DNA from: Treponema sp.
GTDB taxonomy: Bacteria > Spirochaetota > Spirochaetia > Treponematales > Treponemataceae
DNA length: 64,000 bases
Direction: 5' to 3'
NCBI GenBank assembly: GCA_017449265.1
Contig: JAFSJW010000014.1
Location: 31,565-95,564, forward strand
The notes below the pieces were generated by a model. The model made no database searches. It saw nothing but the letters and a program-made list of their open reading frames with translations, and was not told the DNA's origin. The number at the start of each line of letters is the position of its first letter. The first letter of the stretch is position 1. This document shows positions 1-7,801 of this stretch, one piece after another. A program made the translations under genes and the position numbers.

Positions 1-1205
1 TCGATCCGCGGACAATCACATGGAAGAGAGCCGTGGATTTGAACGACCGCGCGTTGAGGAACATTACGATTGGGCTTGGCGGGAGAGGGGATGGAATTCC
101 GAGGGAAGACCACTTCGTGATTTCAGTTGCATCTGAGCTTATGGCTATCGTTTGCTTGTCAAAATCAATAACTGATTTGAAAAACAGAATATCAAATATA
201 ATAATCGGAAACACTTTCGATAAGCGTCCTGTCAAATTCGGAGAGCTAAAATGCACTGGTGCGATTGCGACGCTCCTGAAAGACGCAATCAGACCGAATA
301 TCGTGCAGACTTTGGAAAAAAATCCTGTGTTCGTGCATGGCGGACCGTTCGCAAACATAGCGCAAGGCACAAACTCAATTAATGCCACGATGAGCGCGCT
401 TGCTACAGGCGATTATGTTGTGACTGAGGCTGGTTTTGCCGCAGATTTGGGCGCGGAGAAATTCATGGACATAAAATGCCGCATTGCGGGGATTTCGCCT
501 GATATTGTTGTAATCGTTGCAACAGTGCGCGCGCTCAAAATGCATGGAGGCATGGCAAAGGCGGATCTTTCCACTCCGAGCATTGGGGCGTTGCAGTCTG
601 GATTTGAGAATTTGCTCGTTCATATAGAAAATATTTCAAAATTCGGCGTGCCGAGCGTTGTTGCAATCAACAGGTTTGTTACCGACACGGACGAGGAAAT
701 AGAGCTTTTGAAATCACTCTGCGAGAAAAAAGGCTCTAAGGCTGTTGTCTGCGAAGGCTGGGAAAAAGGTGGCGCGGGTATGACGGAGCTTGCGGAAACT
801 GTCTGCGGTATTCTGGATAAAAACGAGGCAAAATTCCACTATCTGTATGAGTCTAATCTTTCGCTTGCGGACAAGGTTCGCATCCTTGCGAAAGAAATTT
901 ACCGCGCTAAATCGGTGGAATTTCCTGAGAGCGTGCTGAAAAAACTGCGCGAGTACGAGGAGCTTGGCTACAAGGAGCTTCCTGTGTGCGTGGCAAAAAC
1001 TCAGAACTCAATCAGCCATGATCCAAAGCGTATGGGCGCGCCGAAGGATTATGTTTTCCCGGTGCGGGATGTGCAGCTTTATTCTGGCGCGGGATTCGTC
1101 GTAATCTATGCGGGGGATATAATGACGCTTCCTGGACTTCCGAAAATGCCGGCTGCATTAAAAATCGATGTGGACGATGACGGTAATGTGAGCGGATTGT
1201 TCTAG
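1..1205 (+). CDS. fhs: Formate--tetrahydrofolate ligase, 5'-truncated by window edge
   Basis: ATP-dependent ligation of formate to tetrahydrofolate, giving 10-formyl-THF in cytosolic one-carbon metabolism. The reading frame is open from base 3 (DPRTITWKRAVDLNDRALR), so the gene starts outside the window. The GTG at 33 is internal. About 400 codons are present of the roughly 555 usual for the family, so the N-terminal third with the P-loop is missing. Typical Fhs stretches are visible: VHGGPFANIAQGTNS, TEAGFAADLGAEKF, TVRALKMHGG and PKRMGAPKDYVFPVRDV, ending in PGLPKMPAALKIDVD. The product would feed the AICAR transformylase encoded at 43971-45143 in purine synthesis. No odd residues were noticed in the visible part. 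Confidence 0.96.
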   Translation, partial: DPRTITWKRAVDLNDRALRNITIGLGGRGDGIPREDHFVISVASELMAIVCLSKSITDLKNRISNIIIGNTFDKRPVKFGELKCTGAIATLLKDAIRPNIVQTLEKNPVFVHGGPFANIAQGTNSINATMSALATGDYVVTEAGFAADLGAEKFMDIKCRIAGISPDIVVIVATVRALKMHGGMAKADLSTPSIGALQSGFENLLVHIENISKFGVPSVVAINRFVTDTDEEIELLKSLCEKKGSKAVVCEGWEKGGAGMTELAETVCGILDKNEAKFHYLYESNLSLADKVRILAKEIYRAKSVEFPESVLKKLREYEELGYKELPVCVAKTQNSISHDPKRMGAPKDYVFPVRDVQLYSGAGFVVIYAGDIMTLPGLPKMPAALKIDVDDDGNVSGLF

Positions 1206-1343
1206 TATGTGTGATGATTGAAGTGAAATGCAAAGAGCGATAGTAATGCCGATGAAGCTGGTATTTTTTTCCGCCTCATTGGCTACTTTCAATTGCCGAG
1301 CCGTTTTTTAAGTTTGCGATTGTTGGCAAAATGCTTAGTAACT

Positions 1344-1544
1344 TCAACGCAATGCTTCAGGAAGACCAGCAACTACTCCTCTGACAGTTTCTAGAAGATC
1401 CCGCATTAAGCTTCCCCCTGCGATATTATCAAGTTCCTCTGATGAAAGAGATTTGGTCCCTTCTGCCTTTTCAGTCAAAAATGCTTTTAGTTCGGCTTCT
1501 GTTGCATTGCAGTTATTCTTTTTGAGAAAGTCTGCGACCTTCCC
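1344..1544 (-). pseudogene. Double-glycine leader (bacteriocin-type) peptide, start lost by frameshift
   Basis: On the minus strand a 66-codon frame ends at 1344 and reads KVADFLKKNNCNATEAEL, then SLSSEELDNIAGG, then a short tail LMRDLLETVRGVVAG. LSxEELDxIAGG is the classic double-glycine leader cleaved by peptidase-containing ABC exporters of class II bacteriocins. The frame has no usable start: a TGA sits two codons upstream of KVADF. A start and first codons (ATG AGG GAA) lie just upstream in another phase; two more bases would join them as MREKVADFL. I read this as a broken precursor-peptide gene. No exporter or modification gene is in the window. Assignment rests on the leader motif only. 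Confidence 0.5.
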
Positions 1545-1585
1545 TCATTGCATGATGCGAAAAAAATTGTCGAATCTTAAAAAAA

Positions 1586-1617
1586 TTGATGTTTATTTCA
1601 TCCATATTCAATATAAT
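1586..1617 (+). promoter_or_regulatory. Probable promoter of the pnt operon
   Basis: A perfect -10 hexamer TATAAT lies at 1612-1617, about 42 bases upstream of the pntAA start. The best -35 candidate is TTGATG at 1586-1591, but the 20-base spacing is long, so only the -10 is convincing. A strong Shine-Dalgarno AAGGAGG follows just before the ATG at 1659. Confidence 0.4.
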
Positions 1618-1658
1618 GGAATAGTATTTTTCTGCTATAAAAAAGGAGGCTTTCAAAA

Positions 1659-2789
1659 ATGAAGAAAGTTTTGGTCTGTAAGGAAAAGGACGAGCGCGAA
1701 ACACGCGTTGCTCTTATTCCTGATGACGCAAAGAAACTTACATCGATGGGCTTTGAAATCAAGGTCGTTTCGGGTGCAGGTTTGAAGAGTGGTTTTAGCG
1801 ATGAGACATACAAAAATGCCGGAGCTACAATTGTTTCAAAAGAAGAAGATGCTTACTCGGATTCAGAAATTATCGTCCGAATTATGAAGCCACAATCCAT
1901 TGAGGGTATCAAAGAGGGCACGCTGCATTTGAGCTATCTTGATCCTTTCAATGAAAAAGAGCTTCTTAATAAATTTGCTTCCCAGGGATTGCAGGCTGTC
2001 TCGCTTGAGATGATTCCTCGAAGCACTCTCGCACAGAAGATGGATGTTCAGTCATCACAGACTTCCCTTGCTGGTTATGTCGCAGTTTTGAACGCTGCGG
2101 CAAAACTTCCCAAAATCCTTCCGATGATGGTTACTCCGGCTGGTACAATCAACCCGGCCCGCGTTTTCATTATTGGTGTGGGCGTTGCAGGTCTTCAGGC
2201 AATCGCTACGGCAAAACGCCTGGGAGCCCGCGTTGACGCTTTTGATACCCGCCCGGTTGTAGAGGACCAGGTTAAGTCTCTGGGCGCAAACTTTGTTAAA
2301 ATCGACCTTGGCGAAATGGGTCAGACTTCTCAGGGCTACGCAAAAGAGCTTACTCCTGAGCAGATTGCAAAACAGAAGGAAGCACAGGCTAAGGTCTGTG
2401 AAAAGGCAAATATCGTAATCACCACGGCAAAAGTCTTCGGTCGCAAGGCTCCCCGCCTTATCGAAAAGAATGTCCTTGACCGCATGATGCCGGGCTCAAT
2501 CGTTGTGGATATGGCCTGCTCTACAGGCGGAAACGTTGAGGGGTCTAAGCTCTTCGAAAACGTTGTTACAGAGAACGGCGTTACAATCATGAGCGGCGAC
2601 CTGCTTGAAAGGCAGGTTCCCTATGACGCTTCAAAAATGTTCTCCGGCAACATCACGGCTTTCCTTACCCACGCAGGTTTCTACGACAAGGAAGCAAAAG
2701 AGTTCAAAGTCAACATGGAAGATGACATCATGAAGGGCTGCTTGCTCACACAGGGCGGACAGATTATTCACGAGCGGTTTAAGGCGTAA
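1659..2789 (+). CDS. pntAA: NAD(P) transhydrogenase subunit alpha part 1 (NAD-binding domain I)
   Basis: Soluble NAD(H)-binding domain of the three-subunit proton-translocating transhydrogenase, which moves hydride between NADH and NADP using the proton gradient. The 376-aa protein starts with the alanine-dehydrogenase-like N-terminal fold (KEKDERETRVALIPDDAKKL) and has the nucleotide-binding loop GVGVAGLQAIATAKRLGARVDAFDTR, together with the usual QVKSLGA and AKVFGRKAPRLI segments. Length fits the alpha-1 subunit of organisms with split alpha chains. The ATG is preceded by AAGGAGG. Its partners pntAB and pntB lie 2.4 kb downstream, separated by a toxin-antitoxin pair and two methyltransferases, which is abnormal for this operon. 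Confidence 0.96.
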   Translation: MKKVLVCKEKDERETRVALIPDDAKKLTSMGFEIKVVSGAGLKSGFSDETYKNAGATIVSKEEDAYSDSEIIVRIMKPQSIEGIKEGTLHLSYLDPFNEKELLNKFASQGLQAVSLEMIPRSTLAQKMDVQSSQTSLAGYVAVLNAAAKLPKILPMMVTPAGTINPARVFIIGVGVAGLQAIATAKRLGARVDAFDTRPVVEDQVKSLGANFVKIDLGEMGQTSQGYAKELTPEQIAKQKEAQAKVCEKANIVITTAKVFGRKAPRLIEKNVLDRMMPGSIVVDMACSTGGNVEGSKLFENVVTENGVTIMSGDLLERQVPYDASKMFSGNITAFLTHAGFYDKEAKEFKVNMEDDIMKGCLLTQGGQIIHERFKA

Positions 2790-2798
2790 GGGGGCAAT

Positions 2799-3017
2799 AT
2801 GCCTGAAGCACTGATTCAAATGTATGAGACACTTGATGAACAGGAACAAAAGGAAGTTTATGACTTTACTATGTACCTTTTATCAAAAAAAGATGCAAAA
2901 AAAAATGCTTCTAGGGAACATCTCAAAAAATTTTTCGGAACTATAAGTGAAGAAGAGGCAAATGAGATGCTTGAGGCTGTGAAAGAGTGTCGAAGGATAG
3001 AGCCAAATGAATGGTAA
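2799..3017 (+). CDS. Small antitoxin-like protein paired with VapC
   Basis: A 72-aa acidic and lysine-rich protein (MPEALIQMYETLDEQEQKEVYDF) resembling the short DUF2281-like antitoxins encoded before PIN toxins. It has no clear DNA-binding fold: an N-terminal helix with LDEQEQKEVYDFTMYLL, a charged linker, and a C-terminal tail that would bind the toxin. The start lies 9 bases after the pntAA stop behind GGGGGCAAT. The end overlaps the downstream PIN gene by 11 bases, the normal translational coupling of toxin-antitoxin pairs. Function is inferred mainly from this position. The pair sits inside the pnt operon. Confidence 0.7.
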   Translation: MPEALIQMYETLDEQEQKEVYDFTMYLLSKKDAKKNASREHLKKFFGTISEEEANEMLEAVKECRRIEPNEW

Positions 3018-3393
3018 TATGCTTGATACGAATGTGATAATTCGTTACATAAAAGGTGATTCTGATGTAGCAAAAGTTTTGGAAAATCTTGAGGATATCT
3101 CAATTTCAACAATTGTTATTGGAGAATTACTTTTTGGTTCTGAAAAATCACAGAAGCGGGAGCAAAATAGAAAAATATATTTGAGTTTCTGTGCTCCATA
3201 TCCTGTGTTAGATGTAACTCAAAAAGTTGCTGATAAATACGGGATAATAAAAGCTAATTTGCAAAAACATGGTCACATTCTTCCAGAAAATGATATGTGG
3301 ATTGCCGCTACAGCTTTAGCTAATGATATGACTGTGGTCACGCAAGACAAACATTTTTCAGTAATTGAAGGATTGACAGTAATCAGTGCGTAA
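3007..3393 (+). CDS. vapC: PIN-domain ribonuclease toxin, VapC family
   Basis: Type II toxin, a Mg-dependent endoribonuclease that typically cleaves initiator tRNA or rRNA. The 128-aa PIN fold keeps the four acidic residues expected of an active enzyme: D7 (MLDTNVII), E40 (IVIGELLFG), D96 (ENDMWIAATA) and D114 (VVTQDKHF). The start could also be the ATG at 3019, four codons in; residue numbers here use the first. It overlaps the antitoxin gene by 11 bases. Catalytic residues look intact, so the toxin is probably functional and held by the upstream antitoxin. Its location between pntAA and pntAB suggests a recent insertion. Confidence 0.9.
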   Translation: MNGNMLDTNVIIRYIKGDSDVAKVLENLEDISISTIVIGELLFGSEKSQKREQNRKIYLSFCAPYPVLDVTQKVADKYGIIKANLQKHGHILPENDMWIAATALANDMTVVTQDKHFSVIEGLTVISA

Positions 3394-3526
3394 ACTAAAA
3401 ATGCGTTATTTAGGAGTTTTTATGGATTCCTTCGCCCTCAAGGAGGAGGTGATATGAGCTTCGTGATAGAAAAGATATGCTTTCATTGTTGTTTAAACCT
3501 GCGGATAAACGAAAGGTGGTATAAGT

Positions 3527-4318
3527 ATGCCAATCGCCAACAAAGATTTTGACAACGGAAAGCCCTTCGACTTCGGAAGAATATCTGCCGACTACGCGAA
3601 GTTTAGGGATATTTACCCTGCGGAGTTTTATGAAAAGCTTGCCGAACTTAAAATCGGTACGGCAGGGCAGAAAATCCTTGATTTAGGGACGGGAACGGGC
3701 GTGCTTCCACGGAATATGCAAAGGTTCGGTGGCAAATGGACTGGAGCGGACATTTCGGAAAATCAAATTCACTTTGCGCGTTCTCTCAGCGAGACTGCGG
3801 GAATGAAAATTGATTACATCGTTTCGTCTGCGGAAAGTCTTGATTTTGACCCGGAATCCTTTGACATAGTGACTGCTTGCCAATGCTTCATGTATTTTGA
3901 CAAGAGCGTGGTTCTGCCGAAAATCCACAGTTGGCTTAAAACTGGCGGGCATTTTGCGGTGCTGTTCATGGCGTGGATTCCAGCCGACAGCGAGATTGCC
4001 ACAAAAAGCGAGGAGCTTGTTTTGAAGTACAATCCCGACTGGAGCGGTGGAGGCTGGAAGCGGAACGCGGTAACGATGCCAGACTGGGCAAAGCCTTATT
4101 TTGGGCTTGAAGACGCAGTTGGCTTTGACATTCCCGTTTCCTTCACGCGTGAAACATGGCACGGACGAATAAAGTCCTGTCGCGGAATCGGAGCGTCGTC
4201 ATTAAGTGCGGAAGAAATCGCCAAGTGGGAAAAAGAGCATCTTGCCTATCTTGCGACCGTGCCGGAGACATTCGACATTCCGCACTGGGTAACGATTTTG
4301 AATTTAAGAAAGAAATAA
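3527..4318 (+). CDS. Class I SAM-dependent methyltransferase (UbiE/methyltransferase-11 type)
   Basis: A 263-aa Rossmann-fold methyltransferase. Motif I, which binds S-adenosylmethionine, is ILDLGTGTGVL (residues 50-60). The motif II acidic residue is in WTGADISENQI, and the post-I region reads SAESLDFDPESFDIV. The C-terminal part (WHGRIKSCRGIGAS) is typical of small-molecule methyltransferases of unknown substrate. The start ATG follows AGGTGG. It lies after vapC and before the tam-like gene in the cargo that splits the pnt operon. The substrate cannot be read from the sequence. Confidence 0.85.
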   Translation: MPIANKDFDNGKPFDFGRISADYAKFRDIYPAEFYEKLAELKIGTAGQKILDLGTGTGVLPRNMQRFGGKWTGADISENQIHFARSLSETAGMKIDYIVSSAESLDFDPESFDIVTACQCFMYFDKSVVLPKIHSWLKTGGHFAVLFMAWIPADSEIATKSEELVLKYNPDWSGGGWKRNAVTMPDWAKPYFGLEDAVGFDIPVSFTRETWHGRIKSCRGIGASSLSAEEIAKWEKEHLAYLATVPETFDIPHWVTILNLRKK

Positions 4319-4320
4319 AA

Positions 4321-4372
4321 GCGTTAGGGATTGTAGCACCGCGCGAAGCGCGTTCCGAAGTGAACGAAGGGA
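4321..4372. repeat. Truncated copy of the hairpin-rich dispersed element
   Basis: Starts GCGTTAGGGATTGTAGC directly after the methyltransferase stop and continues with the hairpin GCGC-GAA-GCGC and a GTTCCGAAGTGAACGAAGG segment. The same opening sequence begins the full element at 11886-12059. This copy lacks the later hairpins and the closing AACGC, so it is a fragment. It lies within the insertion that splits the pnt operon. Confidence 0.6.
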
Positions 4373-4424
4373 TTGGCTTTCCATGTTCGAACCTTCGAAA
4401 AAACAGTAGTTGGGAGAAACAGTT

Positions 4425-5195
4425 GTGGCAGATTGGAGTGCAGAGCAGTACAGCAAGTTTGAGCGGGAACGCACGATTCCGGCTTTAGATTTGGTGAACG
4501 CGATTGAGGCGATCGGAGTTCAGTCGATTCTCGATGTGGGCTGTGGACCGGGGAACAGCACGGCGGTGCTGAAAAAACGGTTTCCCGACGTGCACATCAT
4601 CGGGGTGGACAACTCTGACGTTATGCTCGCTTCGGCTCGGAAAAAGCATCCCGACCTTGCGTTCCGAAAAGTCGATGTGCCTAATGAACTTGACGAAATC
4701 GGGCAGAAGTTTGACATCGTGTTTTCAAACGCGTGTTTGCAGTGGATTCCAAATCACACGGAACTTTTGCGGAAACTGATGAGTCTGGTGAATGACGGCG
4801 GCGTGCTTGCGGTGCAAATGCCCTCGCAAGAAAAATTGCCCCTGCGAAAACTCGTGCAAGATGTTGCGGCGAGCGGAACATGGACGGATAAGATTTCGGT
4901 TGCGCGGAAAAGCAATTTGCTTGCGGAAAGCGAGTATTTTGATGTGCTTTCCGAAATCGCATCGGATTTTCGCTTGTGGGAAACGGCGTACTTTCATGCC
5001 ATGCCAAACCACGAGGCTATCGTGGAGTGGTACAAGAGTACGGGATTGCGCCCCTACTTGGAGCAACTTTCCGACGGCGACAAGGCGGCGTTTGAACGCG
5101 ATGTGCTTTGCGCGGTAGAAAAGGCATATTCCAAGCAGAAGAACGGTGAAATCATTTTTCGGTTTCCACGGCTGTTTTTTATTGCAAAGAAATGA
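4425..5195 (+). CDS. tam: Trans-aconitate 2-methyltransferase-like enzyme
   Basis: SAM-dependent enzyme resembling Tam, which methyl-esterifies trans-aconitate formed spontaneously from cis-aconitate. The 256-aa length matches the family (about 250). The N-terminus ADWSAEQYSKFERERTIPA is the Tam signature. Motif I is ILDVGCGPGNST (residues 35-46), followed by IIGVDNSDVML, then IVFSNACLQWIPNH. I chose the GTG at 4425, preceded by GGGAG 8 bases upstream, because the family begins at this point; an upstream TTG at 4410 adds five unconserved residues. It is last in the foreign cargo, just before pntAB. Specificity is inferred from family resemblance. Confidence 0.78.
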   Translation: MADWSAEQYSKFERERTIPALDLVNAIEAIGVQSILDVGCGPGNSTAVLKKRFPDVHIIGVDNSDVMLASARKKHPDLAFRKVDVPNELDEIGQKFDIVFSNACLQWIPNHTELLRKLMSLVNDGGVLAVQMPSQEKLPLRKLVQDVAASGTWTDKISVARKSNLLAESEYFDVLSEIASDFRLWETAYFHAMPNHEAIVEWYKSTGLRPYLEQLSDGDKAAFERDVLCAVEKAYSKQKNGEIIFRFPRLFFIAKK

Positions 5196-5212
5196 AATTA
5201 TAGGAGAAAAGT

Positions 5213-5509
5213 ATGGATATAATGCTTATTTTTGTGTTTGTAATCGCTGCTTTCTTGGGATTGGAGTTGATTGCAAAGGTTCCGTCGCAGCTGCACACGC
5301 CGTTGATGAGCGGAACGAACGCTATTTCTGGTATCACGGTGGTTGGCGCGATTTCAATTACGGCTCTGGCTGTTAAAATCGGCGGAAAAGTTGGGGCAAT
5401 TCTCGGCTTCCTCGCTATTGTTTTTGCGACTATCAATGTTATCGGCGGCTACATGGTTACTGACCGAATGCTTGGTATGTTCAAGACAAAGGACTCAAAG
5501 AAAAAGTAA
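5213..5509 (+). CDS. pntAB: NAD(P) transhydrogenase subunit alpha part 2 (membrane)
   Basis: Small membrane subunit of the proton-pumping transhydrogenase. The 98-aa protein has three predicted membrane helices: residues about 2-20 (IMLIFVFVIAAFLGLELI), a central GITVVGAISITALAV helix, and a helix around GAILGFLAIVFATINVIGGYMV. It ends with a basic tail. The HTPLMSGTNAISGI segment is a hallmark of the family. Shine-Dalgarno TAGGAG precedes the ATG. pntB follows after 11 bases. It is separated from pntAA by four unrelated genes. Confidence 0.95.
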   Translation: MDIMLIFVFVIAAFLGLELIAKVPSQLHTPLMSGTNAISGITVVGAISITALAVKIGGKVGAILGFLAIVFATINVIGGYMVTDRMLGMFKTKDSKKK

Positions 5510-5520
5510 GGAGCTGCGGA

Positions 5521-6972
5521 ATGAACGACACATTGATTAAAGTTTTGTACATGATTTCCTGCATCTTCTTTATCCGGGGAATCAAGCTTTTGGGAAAGAC
5601 AGCTACTGCCCGCAAGGGAAATTTCTATTCTGCAATCGGTATGCTGGTTGCTGTGGTGACAGTTCTTATTCAGAAAGATGTTATGTCAGCTTTCTCTACA
5701 GACGCGGCGGCTTGGGGCGGAAACCCGCTTCTTTCAAACGGCTACTGCTGGATTGTTGCCGCTGTTTTGATTGGTACAGTAATCGGTGCTATCTGGTCAA
5801 AGAAAGTTCAGATGACGGGAATGCCAGAGCTCGTTGCTTTGTTCAACGGTTTCGGTGGTCTTTCTTCACTGCTCGTTGCTTTGACTCAGTACATTGCAGC
5901 TCCTAAAGGTGACTACTTCACAGCTGTTTCACTTGGTTTGACTATCGCAATCGGTGCTGTTGCTTTCACCGGTTCTCTGGTTGCATGGGGCAAATTGAGC
6001 GGAAAAATGACTTTCAAAGGCTGGGTAATTCCTGCTAAGAACGCTTTGAACGGCGTCTTGTGCGTGCTCGGACTTATTTCAATCATCGCTTACTCATTCT
6101 TCACTGCTGAAAATCCGTTTGGATTCGCAGAAATCGAAAAATGCGGCGTAATCGCTTCAACAGTAATCTTCCTCCTTTTGGGCTTCACAATGGTTATCCC
6201 GATTGGTGGCGGTGATATGCCGGTTATCATTTCGTTCTTGAACGCACTTTCTGGTCTGGCTGCTGCTTTCGCCGGTTTCGCAATCAACAACACAGTATTG
6301 GTCGTTTCCGGTTGTCTCGTAGGCGCTTCTGGTTTGATTTTGACCTTGATTATGTGTAAGGCTATGAACCGCACATTCGGCGCTCTCCTTTTCAAGAGTT
6401 TCGGCGGTCAGAAGAAGAAGGGAAATGGCGGACCGGCAAAGGAGCCAAAGGCTATGTCTGTGGAAGACGCTTACATGATTCTGGAAGCGGCAAAGAATGT
6501 CGTCTTTGTTCCGGGATACGGTATGGCTGTAGCTCAGGCTCAGCACGCGGTAAAGGAACTCTGCGACAAGCTTGAGGAAAACGGCGCGGAAGTAAACTTT
6601 GCAATCCACCCGGTTGCAGGCCGAATGCCTGGCCACATGAACGTACTGCTGGCTGAGGCAAATGTTCCTTACGAGCAGCTTAAAACTGCCGACGAGATGA
6701 ACCCGCAGATGAGCAATGTTGACGTTGCAATCGTCATCGGTGCAAACGATGTCGTAAACCCGGATGCTATCCACGACGAAAGCTCACCACTCTACGGTAT
6801 GCCAATCGTAAACGCCCACGAGGCTCGCACAGTCTTCGTATTGAAGCGCGGTAAGGGTACAGGTTTCTCTGGTGTAGAGAACCCACTCTTCACAAACGAC
6901 AATACTGTAATGATTTACGGCGACGCTAAGGCTACGGTCTCAGCGCTGGTGAGTGAATTTAATGATCAGTAA
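5521..6972 (+). CDS. pntB: NAD(P) transhydrogenase subunit beta
   Basis: Beta subunit with most of the proton channel and the NADP-binding domain III. The first ~300 residues of the 483 are hydrophobic helices, including FNGFGGLSSLLVALTQY and IPIGGGDMPVIISFLNALSG, both typical of PntB. The C-terminal third holds the NADP fold: VPGYGMAVAQAQHAV, HPVAGRMPGHMNVLLAEA, IVIGANDVVNPDA, and KRGKGTGFSGVENPLF. Shine-Dalgarno AAGGAG overlaps the pntAB stop. The protein ends ATVSALVSEFNDQ. A second copy of this end, with synonymous changes, lies at 12079-12120 beyond an accessory island. Confidence 0.96.
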   Translation: MNDTLIKVLYMISCIFFIRGIKLLGKTATARKGNFYSAIGMLVAVVTVLIQKDVMSAFSTDAAAWGGNPLLSNGYCWIVAAVLIGTVIGAIWSKKVQMTGMPELVALFNGFGGLSSLLVALTQYIAAPKGDYFTAVSLGLTIAIGAVAFTGSLVAWGKLSGKMTFKGWVIPAKNALNGVLCVLGLISIIAYSFFTAENPFGFAEIEKCGVIASTVIFLLLGFTMVIPIGGGDMPVIISFLNALSGLAAAFAGFAINNTVLVVSGCLVGASGLILTLIMCKAMNRTFGALLFKSFGGQKKKGNGGPAKEPKAMSVEDAYMILEAAKNVVFVPGYGMAVAQAQHAVKELCDKLEENGAEVNFAIHPVAGRMPGHMNVLLAEANVPYEQLKTADEMNPQMSNVDVAIVIGANDVVNPDAIHDESSPLYGMPIVNAHEARTVFVLKRGKGTGFSGVENPLFTNDNTVMIYGDAKATVSALVSEFNDQ

Positions 6973-7045
6973 TTAGACGCAGATGCACACAGATACACGC
7001 GGATGTTTTTATACGGAAGTGTGGCTGTGTGTTGCTTGTGTTTTA

Positions 7046-7086
7046 CGCCAGTCTTCTGGATGGGGGGCTGGCGATTTGTTTTTGTA
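7046..7086 (+). terminator. Rho-independent terminator after pntB
   Basis: Inverted repeat CGCCAGTC (7046-7053) with GGCTGGCG (7066-7073), followed by a T-rich stretch ATTTGTTTTTG. The ACGCCAGTCTT left arm is shared with the hairpins at 12208 and 19097. Confidence 0.65.
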
Positions 7087-7111
7087 GTAAATGTAATTTG
7101 CGACTTAGATG

Positions 7112-7435
7112 TTATAATCTTTCTTCAAAGTACCCAATCATATTTTCATTCAGTCGTTCAAACAGTCCATTTGAAATCTCTTTTACAAATGCTTCTTTGT
7201 CAAAAGTAATCGTATTTTTCGGGCACCCTTGTTCTTCAAAAAGTTGTGCGGGCGTTATATTCAATGCTTTTGATATCGCATCGATTGTTTCAGGTTTCGG
7301 AAACATATTGCGACTTTCGATTTCTGAAATGTAGCCTGTGCCGTAGCCAATTTTTTCAGAAAGTTGCTCCTGTGTAAGTCCTGCTTTGTTTCGCCAGTAT
7401 CTTAAGTTTTCTTTGAATATATCTCTGACACCCAT
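7112..7435 (-). CDS. XRE-family helix-turn-helix regulator
   Basis: A 107-aa protein with an N-terminal Cro/C1-type domain: LRYWRNKAGLTQEQLSEKIG (helices 1-2), TGYISEIESRNMFPKPET (recognition helix and turn), then AISKALNITPAQLFEE. The C-terminal 40 residues are charged and probably dimerise. It is the first gene of the AT-rich accessory block after pntB and faces leftward. The neighbouring 59-aa frame starts 6 bases beyond its start codon on the other strand, so the two share a tiny divergent region. Likely a local regulator of cassette genes; the target is unknown. Confidence 0.88.
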   Translation of the reverse strand: MGVRDIFKENLRYWRNKAGLTQEQLSEKIGYGTGYISEIESRNMFPKPETIDAISKALNITPAQLFEEQGCPKNTITFDKEAFVKEISNGLFERLNENMIGYFEERL

Positions 7436-7441
7436 TCCGAA

Positions 7442-7621
7442 ATGAACTTACATAATGTAAAACTAATTCTAAATGGTAAATATCAGTATAACCTTGGAAC
7501 ATTTTATAAAGATGATACAGAAACAATTTCTTATTCTCGGTTTTCATCTGCCCCATCTTATATGAATTTCAGCAGTCTTTCTTTGTTTTGTGCAGAAGGT
7601 TCTTGTACGGTTACAAACTAA
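7442..7621 (+). CDS. Small hypothetical protein (59 aa)
   Basis: Open frame of 59 codons, MNLHNVKLILNGKYQYNLG to FCAEGSCTVTN. The polar/aromatic composition with two late cysteines looks coding rather than random, and the frame runs cleanly to a TAA. There is no good Shine-Dalgarno, and the start lies only 6 bases from the divergent XRE start. It could be the C-terminal remnant of a longer gene. No family recognised. Confidence 0.35.
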   Translation: MNLHNVKLILNGKYQYNLGTFYKDDTETISYSRFSSAPSYMNFSSLSLFCAEGSCTVTN

Positions 7622-7648
7622 AATAAAAAATGGATTCAGGAGATTAAA

Positions 7649-7801
7649 ATGGGTATTGTAGTTTTCATCTTATGGTTGGTTCTTGCATTTAATGGAGCAG
7701 CGAATAGAGGTCGGTCTTTTGGTGGTTTTCTTGCGTTGTCAATTTTGTTTTCTCCGTTGATAGGAGCGTTTATTCTTTTTGTTCTTGGTGAAAAAAAATG
7801 A
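7649..7801 (+). CDS. Small two-helix membrane protein (50 aa)
   Basis: A 50-aa peptide, MGIVVFILWLVLAFNGAANRG then a second hydrophobic stretch FLALSILFSPLIGAFILFVLG, ending EKK. Two membrane helices are separated by a short NRGRSFG loop. A good Shine-Dalgarno AGGAG lies 7 bases before the ATG. The stop overlaps the start of the next tiny frame. No known family was recognised. Its position just before a lipoprotein suggests a cell-envelope role or a holin/toxin-like peptide; this is inference. Confidence 0.6.
   Translation: MGIVVFILWLVLAFNGAANRGRSFGGFLALSILFSPLIGAFILFVLGEKK

Larger units (their letters stand above)
1206..1658. other. Intergenic region between fhs and pntAA
   Basis: About 450 bases without an intact gene. 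It holds the broken leader-peptide frame on the minus strand (1344-1544) and the pnt promoter near its right end. A small plus-strand open frame at 1453-1662 overlaps both and has no coding character. I see no clear terminator after fhs. Confidence 0.6.

Noticed and set aside
1453..1662. 69-codon plus-strand frame before pntAA
   Set aside because: Overlaps the pnt promoter and ribosome-binding site and is antisense to the leader-peptide frame; composition is not coding.
3422..3526. Short frames between vapC and the methyltransferase (an 11-codon frame after ATG 3422, and LRDRKDMLSLLFKPADKRKVV in another phase)
   Set aside because: The second string looks coding, but it has no start and no recognised family. 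It may be the end of a lost gene; not strong enough to annotate.
4156..4488. 110-codon plus-strand frame overlapping the ends of the two methyltransferase genes
   Set aside because: It lies out of frame across both real genes and the repeat; no coding signature.
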